From an uncultured Erysipelotrichaceae bacterium (lineage in GTDB: Bacteria > Bacillota_I > Bacilli_A > RFN20 > CAG-826), in contig CADBXE010000017.1 of assembly GCA_902798595.1 (NCBI GenBank), positions 1 to 33,019 of the forward strand: DNA of 33,019 nucleotides, given 5' to 3'. Under the pieces are notes generated by a model. The model was not told where the DNA came from. It did not search any database and saw only the letters and a program-made list of their open reading frames with translations. Made by a program: the position numbers and the translations under genes. Below are positions 32,288 through 33,019 of the stretch, piece after piece. Within the stretch, counting starts at the first letter, position 1. Every line of letters begins with the position of its first letter.

Positions 32288-33019
32288 ATGGCAGAAAAGA
32301 AGTATGTATATCCTTTCGAAGAAGCCTATGGTTTAGGGAAAGAACTCTTAGGCGGTAAAGGTGCCGGTTTAGCGGAAATGAGCCACATTGGTGTCCCAGT
32401 TCCAGAAGGCTTCACAATCACAACTGAAGCTTGCACACTTTATTACGAAAGCGGTAAAGAAATTCCAGCATTTGTCGTTGATCAAATCTTCGATGCTATT
32501 AAAGGCATTGAAAAGAAGACCGGTAAGACATTTGGTGGCGATAAGAACCCATTATTAGTTTCTGTGCGTTCTGGCGCTAGAGTCAGTATGCCAGGTATGA
32601 TGGATACAATCTTAAACTTAGGTTTAAACGAAACAACATGTGCTGCTATCGCTAAAGAAACAAACAACGAACGTTTCGCAATGGATAGCTATCGTCGTTT
32701 CATCTTAATGTTCACAAACATTGCCAAAGGTCACCCACGTGATGACATGGACAAAATGTTAGATGACTTAAAGAAGAAAAACGGTTACAAATTAGACACA
32801 GAAGTCACTGCTGAACAATTAAAAGATTTAGTGGCTAAATACAAAGAATATTACAAAAAGACATTTGGTGAAGAATTCCCAACAGATCCAAAAGTTCAAT
32901 TAATGGAAGCTGTCGCAGCCGTCTTCAGAAGCTGGGACAACCCAAGAGCGAACGTTTATCGTATGATGAACAACATCCCATATTCATGGGGCACTGCTGT
33001 TAACGTTCAATCCATGGCT
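32288..33019 (+). CDS. ppdK: Pyruvate, phosphate dikinase (N-terminal part, runs off the window)
   Basis: PPDK interconverts PEP, AMP and PPi with pyruvate, ATP and Pi. In anaerobes it often serves PPi-linked glycolysis. The 244 codons present cover the start of the nucleotide-binding domain: YPFEEAYGLGKELLGGKGAGLAEM, VPVPEGFTITTEACTLYY and SVRSGARVSMPGMMDTILNLGLN, all hallmark blocks. The full protein is usually near 880 residues; the phosphohistidine and PEP domains lie beyond the window edge. A strong SD (AGGAGG) stands six bases before the ATG. It is divergent from the FGGY kinase. Confidence 0.95.
   Translation, partial: MAEKKYVYPFEEAYGLGKELLGGKGAGLAEMSHIGVPVPEGFTITTEACTLYYESGKEIPAFVVDQIFDAIKGIEKKTGKTFGGDKNPLLVSVRSGARVSMPGMMDTILNLGLNETTCAAIAKETNNERFAMDSYRRFILMFTNIAKGHPRDDMDKMLDDLKKKNGYKLDTEVTAEQLKDLVAKYKEYYKKTFGEEFPTDPKVQLMEAVAAVFRSWDNPRANVYRMMNNIPYSWGTAVNVQSMA

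Noticed and set aside
1..33019. CRISPR arrays, tRNA/rRNA genes, insertion sequences, prophage or toxin-antitoxin modules
   Set aside because: No direct-repeat arrays, cloverleaf-like sequences, transposase or integrase frames, or terminal inverted repeats were seen in reading both strands by eye; short or degenerate elements could be missed.

Overview
This is an AT-rich bacterial chromosome segment with short intergenic gaps and operons in both directions. Gene content (comFA-comFC, secA-prfB, dnaX-ybaB-recR-tmk-holB-ricT-rsmI, prfA-prmC-rpiB, YolD next to a Y-family polymerase, YfhO, typA, DegV, ppdK) points to the Bacillota. A reduced, anaerobic, gut-type Bacilli/Erysipelotrichia/RF39-like lineage fits best, but that placement is inference. 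The genetic code is the standard bacterial one: at least two genes end in TGA, and prfB (RF2) is present with its autoregulatory in-frame UGA. This argues against a true Mycoplasma/Spiroplasma code.

Layout. 1-4.4 kb: 3' tail of an unidentified gene, a small lipoprotein (-), a Y-family polymerase plus YolD pair (+), an M29 aminopeptidase (-) and a DUF308-like membrane protein (+). 4.4-10.2 kb (-): secA, prfB, uvrB and secG, driven at least in part by a promoter near 10,221-10,249. As written, secA carries an internal deletion and frameshift. prfB needs a +1 programmed frameshift and really starts at 7812. 10.25-12.4 kb (-): a small unknown protein, comFA and comFC. 12.4-14.9 kb (-): prfA, prmC and rpiB, closed by a hairpin terminator. 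15.0-24.3 kb (+): a replication/repair/translation operon, dnaX, ybaB/ebfC, recR, tmk, holB, ricT and rsmI, followed by a large YfhO-family membrane protein and a terminator that may overlap the typA promoter. 24.3-26.2 kb: typA. 26.2-28.2 kb (-): an RluA-type pseudouridine synthase and a membrane protein with two TrkA-C-like domains. 28.2-32.1 kb (-): FGGY sugar kinase, ATP-grasp enzyme, a 47-residue basic protein, then tandem terminators and DegV. 32.3 kb to the end: the start of ppdK (+), divergent from the FGGY kinase across a palindrome-rich control region.

The most notable points are: (i) secA broken by what looks like a 64-nt loss just after Walker A, which could be a real lesion or an assembly error; (ii) an in-phase A AAA AAG site in dnaX at the end of the AAA+ core with a -1 stop four codons later, a candidate gamma/tau frameshift site; (iii) a tightly packed kinase, ATP-grasp and micro-protein cassette of unknown pathway; (iv) two genes whose -10 boxes sit almost on the start codon (leaderless candidates); (v) an AU palindrome filling the space between SD and start of rpiB; and (vi) a stacked set of inverted repeats between the FGGY kinase and ppdK. 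No CRISPR array, tRNA, rRNA, insertion sequence or prophage was seen, and no gap without a gene exceeds about 170 bases.
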